Below are positions 25,701 through 33,962 of a stretch of 64,000 bases of DNA, in pieces (within the stretch, counting starts at the first letter, position 1; every line of letters starts with the position of its first letter). The stretch is from Mytilus trossulus (Eukaryota > Mollusca > Bivalvia > Mytilida > Mytilidae): contig NC_086374.1 in NCBI RefSeq assembly GCF_036588685.1, positions 94,067,059 to 94,131,058 on the forward strand, given 5' to 3'. Under the pieces are notes generated by a model. That model was not told the DNA's origin. It did no database searches and saw only the letters and a list, made by a program, of their open reading frames with translations. The position numbers and the translations under genes are program-made.

Positions 25701-28700
25701 ATTTTTCTGGTTATTTTGACATTTGAATATCTTTTAATTTAGCCTTCCATAGTGTACCACCATGAACAAGCATAACTACTGGTATAGTTAAAAAATATGT
25801 CTGCTGTCTGAAATTTAGGTGAATGGTTTTGGTATTAATCACTATTTAAATAATATCATATATGAGAAATGTGGCAGTATAATTGTATAATTTACATTCA
25901 GATGGTTGTTTGGAGGCTTTTTATATCTTTTAAGGTCAATTCTGGCATGGTTCATTATTCATATATTTTGTGTCCACGTTACATGCAACATTTAAGTCAC
26001 TATTTTATGACAGAAATGAGATAATTGCAAAAATATTAATACAATTTTTTAATGTGAGGGTAACACAATGAAAAAGAGCCTTTACATGTTCAGAAAGAAA
26101 ATGATTCTTACTGTATTTATCTCTTAAACATTGCATGTAACATTGACAGAAAAGTAGAGGAAACTTGTTTTCACAAAATTTCTGAAAGAAATGAAAATAT
26201 ACATTTTAGAGTTTTGATGATAGACAATGTTTTGTGATCAATATATATGATATTGAATGTTGAATAAGTTAAGGAATCATTAATCTCAATTTGGAAAAAG
26301 TGTCCATGTTACATGCTCCAAATTCATTATTTGCATTGGTAATCCAAACTGATGCAAGTTTGAAAATGATTTTTTGGTTACAAATAGAAGGACACCATTT
26401 GTAGCAATAATTTGTAAAAAATTTAGAAGCTTATAATGATTTTTATTTTTTTCTTACAATGTCACACTAAAGTAGCATTAGTGAATTCCTGCCCATATAC
26501 GAGAAAAAAAGAGTAGGAAGTATTATATACAATGTATGATGTTCTGCCATGACTGTTGAAAAACTAATTAAACTTTCATTATTTTATGATTTAATGAGTT
26601 TATTTTCTTTTTTCCTCTTTTTTAAAAATCTTATTCAAAATTCTTTGTCTATTTGTGTTGTGTATATTAGGTCAGTGTTCTCTGAAGTTGAAACTTGATA
26701 GGTGCAACAATTCAGAGCTTGTCACCTGTACATATATATTATGTACAACAAGAAACATTAAAACTGAACAAGCTAAAATGTCTAATGAACAATTCACTTG
26801 TACATGTATATGTAATAAGCTTGCTTGAAAGATAAAGATTGAATTGTGTTGTTGTAGACCTGGAGATATAAAGGTAGTCTAACTAGTTGAGTTAGGGAAG
26901 ATCTTCTTTGGCTCAATTGGTTAGAGTGCTGCCATTAAATCCCGAGATTGAGGGTTCGAATCCCGCTGGTACCATCCATAGATTTTCACAACAATGGCGC
27001 TGTGAGCATCTGCTACTGGTACAAAAATTGTATATAGAATATTGCCTGGCAGTGAGATGTTAGCATTAGTCATGAGGTTTGACCAGCCGGTCAAAGGATA
27101 CCATGGAAATTCTTGGTGGCATCTAGGGAACTGGCCAGAGGGTTTCCGAGTAGAAGTCTCGGGTTGTACAGTAGTGGACCTGTTAGTTGCTCGGATGGAT
27201 GGTACAAAGCCCGAAAAAAGAAAAGGGGGAAAAGTGTTGTAGACCTGGTTTGAATCCCCCTGGTACCATCCATGGATTTTCACAACAGTGTAAAGAAGAC
27301 CTTGTGTAATTCTATTTCTTCAATACCATTTAAAATAAAGATCTGGTATCAATCTGTATCTTCACTACCAAGAACAAGGACCTTCTAGCATACCTGTCAA
27401 CCTGTGACGATGAAAATGCAGGTCATGACCTGCATTGAAGAATCAAATCTCAGGTCATTATGTGTACAAACTTTTTTAAGCTGAATTTCAGTATTTATGG
27501 TACATTTTCTTATAATGTATATCAACGATACAAAAAACACCATCAATGCATGTTCACTTGGTTAAGTCATTTTAAATCCTATTAATTATTATTTCATTGC
27601 ACTTTTAAGGATTTTTATAAATTTGTGAAACACAGTCTTGTTCTTTATTTTTTGTTCATTCATTTCAGCCATCAGTCACGTCTCAGTCATTACAGATGAT
27701 TAAATTGTATAAAGGTATAAAAATAATGAAAAATTATTTTTCAATATGTATTTGAATTTTATTTTTGTGATTTTAGGCCTAAAATAAAATATTGTTTGTT
27801 TCCCCAATCCCGACCGACCCGGAAAAATCGCCGCGACCGGAATAATTTTATTGCCGATTTTGTGAAGAATCTTTTTTTATCCAAATTCATGTGGTGGTGC
27901 GGTGCTCCTATGCAATGGAAAAATCAAAACATAAGACATAAGAAGGAGACGCTGTTCTTCAAATCGCCTTTGAAATCGGCATTGTTGAAAACGCCTTGAT
28001 GACGCGATTTGGCTTTCTTCTTCCACGTGGTCTCGGGTCTTTACGATATTCAGAACAATATTCTCTAGACTGTTTATACATTTACATGGACGCCGTTTAT
28101 TCGGCTGGAAACTTTAAGAAAGACTTGGTTACAAATGTATTGCGCAAATTTTCGATTTTGGAAATGTTCGGAGACATATGTGAGGACGTGATAGTCGATT
28201 TAAAATTAACTGAAGAGGAGGAGGATGCTCGTGACAAAAAACACATCCGACAATCCGTGTATCTAAAAAAGTGGTTCTACAGAAATATTTAATAGTCCAC
28301 ACTACGATGATGACATGACACTGGCACTAGATAGACTTTAATAAAGACTTTTTGTTTATGTAGTTTTTACATGTTTCTCGTTTTTTATATAGATTAGAAT
28401 GGTTTTACACTTGTAATTTTGGGGCCCTTTATTCAACAATTCAATATTCGTTTGATGTGTTTGGACTTTTGTTTTTTGGATTTTCCTTTTTGAATTTATC
28501 CTCGGAGTTCAGTATTTTTGTGTTTTTACTTTTTATACAAGCCTTTATATATATAGCTTGCTAGGTGTGAGCCAAGGTTCCGTGTTGAAGGCCGTACCTT
28601 GACCTATAATTGTTTACCTTTATAAATTGTTATTTGGATAGAGAGTTGCCTCATTGACACTCATACCACATCTTCCTATACATATTTAAGTTTTTGAAAT

Positions 28701-31700
28701 TTTGAATTAACATTAATATTGATGGGACTTCTAAAGAAAAAGAAGCCTCCTCCTCAAATGTTGTCAACACCTTTGACAAAATGATGGGAGCCAGTCAAGC
28801 TGTCAACAAACTTTCTAAGGGAAAAGAAGAAGCTTTTAACAAGTTAACAGGTATGCATAATATTAAAGTGACCGTCCCAACATCTATTTCTTGCAAGCAA
28901 AGGTAGACTTTTTTAGGATAAGGAGAGTCTCCCCACCTTTGTTTGCATTCTTTTTCTTGCAAATTTTCAAACCCTTTACCTAAATTCCCTTATGATTTCC
29001 TTATGCCCTTACTAATTTAACCCGAGGCCTGAAAGCAATTGATTTAAATTAATCATTTGGTCCCTAATAAAAGCAGATCACTCCACACTAGTCTTGTTAA
29101 AGCAGACAGCCCATGCATACTTCTCTAAATAGAAGGCTGCCACAATGGTAGCTGTTCGAGAATCCAGAGCATTTGACAGACTGCTAACCAAGTTGTTGAT
29201 TTGTTATCACACCTGAAGGAATGCTTTTTCAGTATTCCCAAAAGATTTTCTTATCATTTTTAATATATAATAACATGGTCTTGCATAGCATGATTTTGTT
29301 ACCCAACATTGAATGAAATTTCCACATCTAACATTCACTCTCAGTTGATTATATTTTATATGCATGAATGAATGAATGAATGAATTCTTTATTTGCAAAG
29401 CAGTAGTTACATGCTATAGCAACACAAACATATTTACATTGTGACACACAATAAACAACAGAGAACAATTTCATAAGATAGTACAATGCATGTTCCATTG
29501 AGTTATTCAGTGTTTGATATGGGTTCAATGTTCAAATCCTTTTTCAGTGGAAAATTGCATACATTGTACTTCAATGAACGGTATAATCTTCATTCTACTA
29601 GTACACTCTGACGTTGAACTTGGACAGATTTCTGACAGATTATACTGCTTAATATTATAAACAGAAGGCTCAGTATTTTAGACATTTTCTTCATTGAAAA
29701 TTCCCAATATATGTATATACAAAGTACTCTAGGATATTATTGTTTTTATTTATTAAAGATCTCTGTTGTTCTTTATTTCAGGTGATGCTGTTGAAGGCGT
29801 GTTGAATGTGCACCTACAGATAGACTGACGAACACATGTTAAATTCACGTATTATGACTCTACTGTGGCACAGCCCCATATATGTGCCTTCTGTGCAGCT
29901 GTGGGGGCAACAAAGACTGTGTCCAGGGTTTCCGCTGGCGGTCGCCATTTTCGCAATTTGCGAAAAAATAATAATTGTGGCGATTAAAATTCGTCATTGG
30001 CGAAAGAATTTGGCGAAACAATATCTACAACGATTTATTTTCAGCCATCTTGTTTATTTACTTTTTTTCGGGTTTCTCTGACTTTACCGATCAGACAATA
30101 CTCGGAATTCACCTTGAACTCGTTAAGATTTTGACAGATAATCAATAATCAGCTGATTGCATTCATAGCTATCGACATCAAAGGACTAATTAATAAAGGC
30201 GTTGATTATATGATATGACAAAATGATATGGTTAAATGGCTTCTCTCACATGTCACAAAAGGGATTTATGAACCACTTTGCGACGCACGTGTTTGAAGCA
30301 AAATTTTTACGCTTTTTCTCCTTCTTATAATGAAAGTCCAGAAAAGAAAATTGTTGTTTTGACGAAATATGATCAAAAGCAAGAAAGGTCTCTGATTTAA
30401 AACTTTATCATTTAACTTTCATTTAGACCATTGATTTGAGTGGGTACTTCAGATCGTTTCAGTGACACACATGTTTCAAGCATATAGTTTTACTTATTTA
30501 CGATGGTCTAGAAAAGAAAACTGTCGTTATGAAGAAACCTATTCAAAAGGTTGGCATGAGAGTAACCCTTATATTTAATGACTACACCTTACATGAGGGA
30601 TCAATTCCAAGTGATAAAATGCTTCGTTTTGTTGTAAAAACCACTTCTTATTTAGGAGGGGGGCTGGAAAAAAAGGAAAATTTTAAAAGAAAAATATATT
30701 TGTGTTACTTGGCGAAAAAATATTAAAGTGGCGAAAAATATATTGTTTTGGCGAAAGAGGTGGCGAAAAAAATAATTGACCCAGGGGAAACCCTGACTGT
30801 GTCATTATTGGAAAATTACCACCCAAAAGAAACCCATTTAAATAAAATATTTCAAATTATACATCGAGTTTTATTTAATAAATCTGACATGAGGAAACTG
30901 ATAGCTTAATACACCCTAGAATTTAAAATACAGCCCTATACATGATGGTTTGTAATTTCCTATTTACAAGTACAAAAAAAAATTACCAAAAAATAAAATA
31001 ATTTACCTACCTACCTACCCTCACCTGACTTGATAAGGTCGGGTTTGGGGAAACAAACAATTATTTATTTTTGGCCTTACCTTTTTTACCCATAAAACGT
31101 AAATATAAGGAATAATTTTGAATGGTGACAAATAAGGGGAAGTAACTGTCTAGTAGAAATATGTTTGTAAATGGATACTGAATAGTGCAATTTATTTACG
31201 ACCTAAAGCTAAGGTAATTGGTGTTAATTAACAGTGTGTTTGACACCAAAGCTGTCGAGTGAAGCCATGCACTTAATGGGTCATTAAATTTGACAGTTTA
31301 AATAGCTAGATGATCTTCCTGTTCATGGAAGAATTATGAATTTGCTGGTATTTCAAAGAAATATTACTTATGAAATCAATCTGAAGGCTAAGAAATACGG
31401 GTGAAATCGGGTCATTTTCGGAATTCCTTGAAATGACCCGGCGCTGCGGGTGTCCCGGGTGATTCCTCAGAATTGTGAAAATCTTGGGTGACACCCGCAG
31501 AATACGGGTCAGTTGTCAGGTATGCCTTCTAGTGTTTATCTGTCAGACCGTCTTCACTACCATTGAAGTCTTCAGGATGAACTATTAAATCTACAGGCCC
31601 GATGCTAAGTTTTTGAAATTTTTTAGTTATTCTGCTGGCCTGTAGATATGTTTTTAATAGGCAATAGCCTTCTTATATAAAGTCGTCAAAGCAAAATAAA

Positions 31701-32701
31701 CAAAATAGATATGCATGGCGTCATTATTAGTAGGACTGTTTCACAGGCACTTGTCTCAAAATTTTTTTTTCCTATATACCTTAATATAACACAAGGTACT
31801 TAACTAAATTTTAGAATAATGACACCCAGTCCCAAATTCCCGTTATTTTTTTTATTTCTCGGTTGTCAAATCTACTTAAACTTAATATGCCGTAAATCTA
31901 AATTGATTTATCTACACAATGGTATATGACACGACTATCATTGTTGTCGGGATCATTAGTAGCAGGCCTCAGAAGTTGGTCAACGGGATGTTTTTTTTGC
32001 ATTCGTCTCAATTTTTGGCAACACCCAGTACGCATGTAATTTTATACTGGTTTCTCATTGGTCATTCGTCTGGCTAAAAATAAATGTGGGAAATTTTGGT
32101 CAATTTATAACTCTACATTAGCATGATTAGTGTTTTGTGTACACGTGTGTTTCATAACAAACTTATTTGGGTTTGTTCCACATAATCTGTAAAGAATTTA
32201 CAATAAAGGTAATAATTCATAGTCAGAGGGAAGCTGACAGTTTTTATTTTAATATTTTTTTATAATAATTCAATCACTGCGGGCTGGGTGTTGCCAAAAA
32301 TTGAGACGAATGCAAAAAACATCCCGTTGACCGACTTCTGAGGCCTGCTACTAATGATCCCGACACCAATGATAGTCGTGTCATATACCATTGTGTAGAT
32401 AAATCAATTTAAATTTACGGCATATTAAGTTTAAGTAGGTTTGACAACCGAGAAATGAAAAAAATAACGGGAATTTGGGACTGGGTGTCATTATTCAAAA
32501 ATTTAGTTAAGTACCTTGTGTTATATTAAGGTATATAGGACATTTTTTTTTGGTTTTTGGAGACAAGTGCCTGTGGACTGTTTTAGTGTTTACATTTTTT
32601 TGGGTCACCGATAAATTTCCTTTAATACCTGATGATATTGTTGAGGTACACACGTCGCAGATGACGAACATACTGCCACGGCTTCTACCTCGTGCAGGCA
32701 T
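6834..32701 (-). CDS. TUT1: TUT1/Star-PAP-like nuclear terminal nucleotidyltransferase, 11 coding exons
   Basis: Eleven exons join without a frame break into 984 residues (human TUT1 is 874). Order: zinc finger with C15, C18, H31 and H37; RRM about 53-130 with strands SIFVKGF and ARFCIIEF; RGG/Gly-rich stretch about 190-300; nucleotidyltransferase with FGSS at 415-418, catalytic D428 and D430 (GCDMD) and third Asp D519 (CDLSL); PAP-associated domain about 580-710 (NIQDPF); acidic/basic linker with SLKRGLKRPH; C-terminal KA1-like region about 840-984. The family adds U to U6 snRNA and A to selected mRNAs in the nucleus; that role is inferred from homology. Start: ATG at 32701 with an in-frame TAA four codons upstream. 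It is head to head with the MTPAP-like gene. Unusual: the insert is Gly/Arg-rich and lies between RRM and catalytic core, while in vertebrates a Pro-rich insert interrupts the catalytic core. Introns hold many mobile elements. Confidence 0.9.
8412..9686 (+). repeat. Composite repeat block 2, in TUT1-like intron 10
   Basis: Same ends as the block at 1542-3465 (AGAGGCTCTAAAGAGCC start, GGTGAGCTAA end) with two internal units about 508 bp apart. It is antisense to the host gene and has no coding potential. Confidence 0.75.
10733..10854 (-). CDS. TUT1: TUT1-like exon 10: FFKFFSHFDF segment
   Basis: Encodes EELLAGFFKFFSHFDF and the LSIRTGSVLPV segment of the PAP-associated domain. Acceptor TTTACAG, donor AAG|GTAAAA, phase 0, joining to LAPINIQDPF. 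Confidence 0.9.
10946..11204. mobile_element. 259-bp MITE with CATACCTG TIRs
   Basis: Left end CATACCTGCCAA and right end TTGGCAGGTATG are inverted copies. GTTATC flanks both sides (10940-10945, 11205-11210). The TIR matches the 4.1-kb element at 27389-31524, so this is probably a non-autonomous relative. It lies in TUT1-like intron 9. Confidence 0.65.
11489..11572 (-). CDS. TUT1: TUT1-like exon 9: PWDCSF segment
   Basis: An 84-nt exon encoding TKTVIGPWDCSF and NVQTC, matching the GWDCSF region of TUT1 proteins. Acceptor TTTTCAG, donor TGTG|GTAAAT, phase 1 on both sides. Confidence 0.88.
11616..12199. mobile_element. Palindromic MITE with AAAGGAGTAGGTCCGG TIRs
   Basis: The ends are inverted: AAAGGAGTAGGTCCGGTAAG at the left, its complement CTTACCGGACCTACTCCTTT at the right. 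A second inner inverted pair carries AAGTGGCCGCATCCGTGTTC (about 11848) and GGATGAACACTAATGTGGCC (about 11931). The flanks give no clean target duplication. No coding content. TUT1-like intron 8. Confidence 0.65.
12907..13136 (-). CDS. TUT1: TUT1-like exon 8: central domain after the palm
   Basis: Encodes LALQNTRLLQAL through MSNYALTLMMVYYLQ to LPTIQSLADLS. Acceptor TTTCCAG. The donor TCAT|GTAAGT lies in a 25-bp tandem duplication; only the proximal copy (exon end 12907) keeps the frame. Confidence 0.92.
13921..14159 (-). CDS. TUT1: TUT1-like exon 7: third catalytic aspartate
   Basis: Encodes residues 446-524. STRCPIIRF and IKCDLSLDNQ carry the third Asp, D519. Human TUT1 has a long Pro-rich insert in this part of the core; here the exon is short and lacks it. 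Donor CA|GTGAGT, phase 2. Confidence 0.92.
14422..14531 (-). CDS. TUT1: TUT1-like exon 6: catalytic Gly-Ser and Asp-x-Asp motifs
   Basis: Contains NQFGSSVNGFGLKGCDMDVY, so both metal-binding aspartates (D428, D430) are present. Donor ACT|GTAAGT is phase 0. Just inside the following intron (about 14328-14410) two diverged copies of a roughly 50-bp unit lie next to the donor. Confidence 0.93.
15001..15120. repeat. Hairpin repeat with about 48-bp arms
   Basis: CTTTTCCATATTGACCTGGG near 15015 is mirrored by CCAGGGCCAATATGGAAAAG near 15088. The hairpin ends 2 bp from the pogo-like element at 15125. Confidence 0.65.
15125..16407. mobile_element. pogo-like non-autonomous element, TA duplication
   Basis: Left end CAGTAGATTCCACTTAATTG and right end (complement CAGTACATTCCGGTTATTTG) are TIRs flanked by TA on both sides. 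Subterminal repeats of TTAATTGCATA and TTATTGCATA occur at both ends, as in pogo/Tigger relatives. No DDE transposase frame is visible. TUT1-like intron 5. Confidence 0.75.
16500..16614 (-). CDS. TUT1: TUT1-like exon 5: helix before the catalytic core
   Basis: Encodes residues 371-408 ending in ALSPFFPG, the segment before the Gly-Ser motif in this family. Acceptor TTTTAG, donor CCTG|GTTTGT, phase 1. The next exon begins GGGTCAC, giving FFPGVTV in frame. Confidence 0.88.
17100..17500 (-). CDS. TUT1: TUT1-like exon 4: RGG/PDFGGRGG repeats and linker
   Basis: Encodes residues 237-370. After RFGGGRGGLLG come four tandem copies of a PDFGGRGG-type octapeptide, then a Pro/Gly stretch, a basic Lys-rich patch (KKARKGKG) and a linker ending NENTCIT. 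Acceptor TTCATAG, donor ACA|GTGAGT, phase 0. Confidence 0.9.
17878..19644 (+). repeat. Composite repeat block 3, in TUT1-like intron 3
   Basis: Same ends and orientation as the other two blocks, with three internal units of about 0.5 kb (GGCAATAACTCC near 18128, 18607 and 19108). A separate worn fragment of the unit tail lies at about 19900-20100. Confidence 0.75.
20147..20582 (-). CDS. TUT1: TUT1-like exon 3: end of RRM and start of the Gly-rich region
   Basis: Encodes residues 92-236. RNP1-like strand ARFCIIEF opens the exon and the RRM ends at LTVRPRS. Acidic and Gly/Pro-rich sequence follows, including nine consecutive glycines from a GGA-type triplet run (CCT on the plus strand near 20187-20216). 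Donor is GAG|GTTTGT, phase 1. Confidence 0.9.
20882..21081 (-). CDS. TUT1: TUT1-like exon 2: zinc-finger histidines and first half of the RRM
   Basis: Acceptor is a T-rich tract plus AG; donor is AAG|GTACAT, phase 0. It encodes residues 26-91: EEYDRHMAGKKH, a basic helix, then RRM strand 1 (CSIFVKGF) and FGPINKIVM. The Met in this exon is not the start, because the preceding residues complete the zinc finger. Confidence 0.9.
21457..26495. mobile_element. 5-kb TIR element filled with a repeated palindromic motif
   Basis: The ends carry a perfect 17-bp inverted repeat TGGGCAGGAATTCACTA, flanked by TATA on both sides (or TA with a slightly longer TIR). Inside, the motif GCATGTAACATTGACA and its complement recur many times at about 165-207 bp spacing, and a 27-bp minisatellite sits in the middle (23996-24500). 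No transposase-like frame is visible. It occupies much of TUT1-like intron 1. I do not recognise the family. Confidence 0.65.
23996..24500 (+). repeat. 27-bp minisatellite with an open nine-residue repeat frame
   Basis: Degenerate copies of CAGTCAGATGGTGATGTCCC plus TGTCAGC. The central copies (about 24240-24360) are near perfect and read GDVPVSQSD repeatedly in one plus-strand frame; outer copies are broken by stops. It lies in the middle of the 5-kb TIR element. Confidence 0.8.
26901..26976 (+). repeat. tRNA-like SINE head
   Basis: A-box-like TTGGCTCAATTGGTTAGAG (26909-26927) and B box GGGTTCGAATCCC (26952-26964) at tRNA spacing. The sequence after it (CTGGTACCATCCA, then TTTTCACAACA) recurs at about 27258-27290, so a second partial copy is adjacent. 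The stems have mismatches, so it is read as a SINE relic in TUT1-like intron 1. Confidence 0.55.
27996..28292 (+). CDS. Unrecognised 98-residue frame inside the 4.1-kb TIR element
   Basis: An open frame with a mixed, charged C-terminal half (LTEEEEDARDKKHIRQSVYL) that I cannot assign to a family. An AATAAA lies about 50 nt after the stop, so it may be a terminal exon or a small single-exon gene. GC content is higher than in the surroundings. It could be a remnant of element coding sequence or a captured host exon. Confidence 0.35.
   Translation: MMTRFGFLLPRGLGSLRYSEQYSLDCLYIYMDAVYSAGNFKKDLVTNVLRKFSILEMFGDICEDVIVDLKLTEEEEDARDKKHIRQSVYLKKWFYRNI
28715..30909 (+). pseudogene. Eroded two-exon coding remnant split by a hAT-like insertion
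   Basis: A segment reading DGTSKEKEASSSNVVNTFDK and continuing to AFNKLTG ends at a donor-like G|GTATGC near 28850. An acceptor TTTATTTCAG ends at about 29781 and opens a frame that joins in phase 1. It runs to an in-frame TGA (29826-29828), reopens with PHICAFCAAVGATKTVS, and would continue across the hAT-like insertion to a TAA at 30907-30909 once the element and one duplication copy are discounted. The product is unrecognised; a worn transposase or captured gene is possible. Confidence 0.45.
29924..30795. mobile_element. 872-bp hAT-like element nested in the 4.1-kb element
   Basis: The TIR CAGGGTTTCC is present at both ends and exact ACTGTGTC duplications flank it (29916-29923, 30796-30803). 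The GGCGAAA/TTCGCC motif is repeated near both ends, like hAT subterminal binding sites. CAGGG ends plus an 8-bp duplication are typical of hAT. No transposase frame is seen. Confidence 0.8.
31742..32575. mobile_element. 834-bp foldback element with about 290-bp inverted arms, 8-bp duplication
   Basis: Left arm 31742-32028 and right arm 32284-32575 are close inverted copies, starting CACAGGCACTTGTCTC and ending GAGACAAGTGCCTGTG, with a loop of about 255 bp. Exact GACTGTTT copies flank it (31734-31741, 32576-32583). It ends 46 bp inside TUT1-like intron 1, close to the exon 1 donor. Long arms with 8-9-bp duplications suggest a Mutator-like or other foldback MITE. Confidence 0.85.
32629..32701 (-). 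CDS. TUT1: TUT1-like exon 1: start and first half of the zinc finger
   Basis: Reads MPARGRSRGSMFVICDVCTS and continues to a split codon (TCA TCA G) before a GTATTA donor. C15 and C18 are the first two zinc ligands; H31 and H37 come from exon 2, giving C-x2-C-x12-H-x5-H. Phase 1 matches the exon 2 acceptor. Confidence 0.85.
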
Positions 32702-33864
32702 TTTCAAGTGTTATGCACCTACAAAAGTGCAACAATTTCGGACTTGGAGGCCCTTTTATCGATCGAGAAGACTGGTTTGTTGCCGGCGTGCTTTCGCTTT
32801 CGACCGGAAATAAATTCTTAATCTCAAATCCAAAGTATTTTTTTCTAAATAAAAAAACCATTAAATTTTCTTATGAAAGTTGATTAAATTTTGTAATAAT
32901 ATAAAGAAATTTGCATTCGAACTAAAAAAAAACTCTATATTTTAGTCGTAAATGTACAAAACTTCTATGGTTTATACCCCGTCAAAACCATTTTAGATAT
33001 GTCAAAAGACCGTTTTGTAAATACGCATCAATGACCGTAGACCCGAAAGACCTAGATATGACTGAAATATATACAAAATGACAAGAATTTTTTTTATATA
33101 TATATAGTAGTTAAGGAAATACTTAAAAGCTCTGACAGATTTTAAATTCACAAATAGACCTATAAAATGAACATTTACACAAAGGGATTTGACAAAAGAC
33201 AGTGCCTATACAAATCATTTCCCATACAAGATGGATTGAATAACATGTGAAAATATATAATTTCTGATAAATTCATAAATCTATCATACGTTGTTAAAGT
33301 GAGTTAGGGGGGGCAATCCTCTCACTTCTTCAAATATTTCATTGTATATAAAAGAAAACTATTTGAACAAAGTCATTGCAAAATCAACTGAAAGTAGTGT
33401 GGAATTTTATACCACATTACTAAGTGTTGGTAGGAGAAGACAGTAGATCGTTTAAGTGATATTTTTATTCAAATTCACAAACACACTGCAGCAAAGTTGT
33501 TCTATTTATTTGAATAACAATAAAATTGAGAATGGAAATGTGTCAAAGAGGCAACAACCCGACAAAAGAAACAAACAACAACAGAAGAATTGTTGGCCCT
33601 TATCTGATTGCTTATACAAGTAATTTAGTATACCATCTTATTACAAGAGAAGACTATTAACATCTTGATTTTTTTTGAAAATATGATTACTAATACAAAA
33701 TATAAAATAAAATATAAATACATTGATTTCTAAACAGTTATATTATCACATAACATATCATAAAAATCTTCTAGTTTCGTGTATACATTGTTGGATACAG
33801 ATAAGTTAGACATCAACCCAACAATGTTAGATCTGTAAATTTGCTTTCGCAAATTTTTGGTTCT

Positions 33865-33962
33865 TCCCTCGCCGAGATTCGAACCCATGCTACTGTGATA
33901 TCATGACACCAAATCGCCTGCACTGCAGCCGTCCCGCTAGACCACACGACCACCTGGGCTCT
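33865..33962 (-). repeat. tRNA-derived SINE head (long variable arm type)
   Basis: On the minus strand the A-box-like GTGGTCTAGCGGGAC precedes the B box GGGTTCGAATCTC with a long variable region between them, as in Leu/Ser-type tRNAs. Downstream on that strand lies a tail with GCGAAAGCAAATTTACAG and CAACATTGTTGGGTTG-like sequence. Pieces of the tail recur at about 34240-34270. Confidence 0.6.

Larger units (their letters stand above)
27389..31524. mobile_element. 4.1-kb TIR element with 8-bp duplication, family unassigned
   Basis: The left end CATACCTGTCAAC and right end (complement CATACCTGACAAC) are inverted. Exact CCTTCTAG copies flank it (27381-27388, 31525-31532). A second, subterminal inverted pair lies at 27775-27817 and 31036-31078 (TTGTTTGTTTCCCCAA). 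It carries a plus-strand frame at 27996-28292, eroded exon-like pieces, and a nested hAT-like element. An 8-bp duplication is compatible with hAT, Zisupton or other superfamilies; I cannot choose. It lies in TUT1-like intron 1. Confidence 0.75.

Noticed and set aside
26901..26976. Functional tRNA gene
   Set aside because: A and B boxes are present, but the stems have mismatches and the 3' flank is a repeated tail, which fits a SINE better.
26921..27283. 120-codon minus-strand frame near the tRNA-like sequence
   Set aside because: It covers the SINE head and its partial second copy; open by chance in repeat DNA.
28715..28850. Exon-like segment as exon 1 or 2 of the MTPAP-like gene
   Set aside because: Its phase-1 donor would fit the 42533 acceptor, but the segment lies inside a TSD-flanked transposon in the intron of the opposite gene, lacks a start codon, and the exon at 38728 gives a better targeting sequence at the right place.
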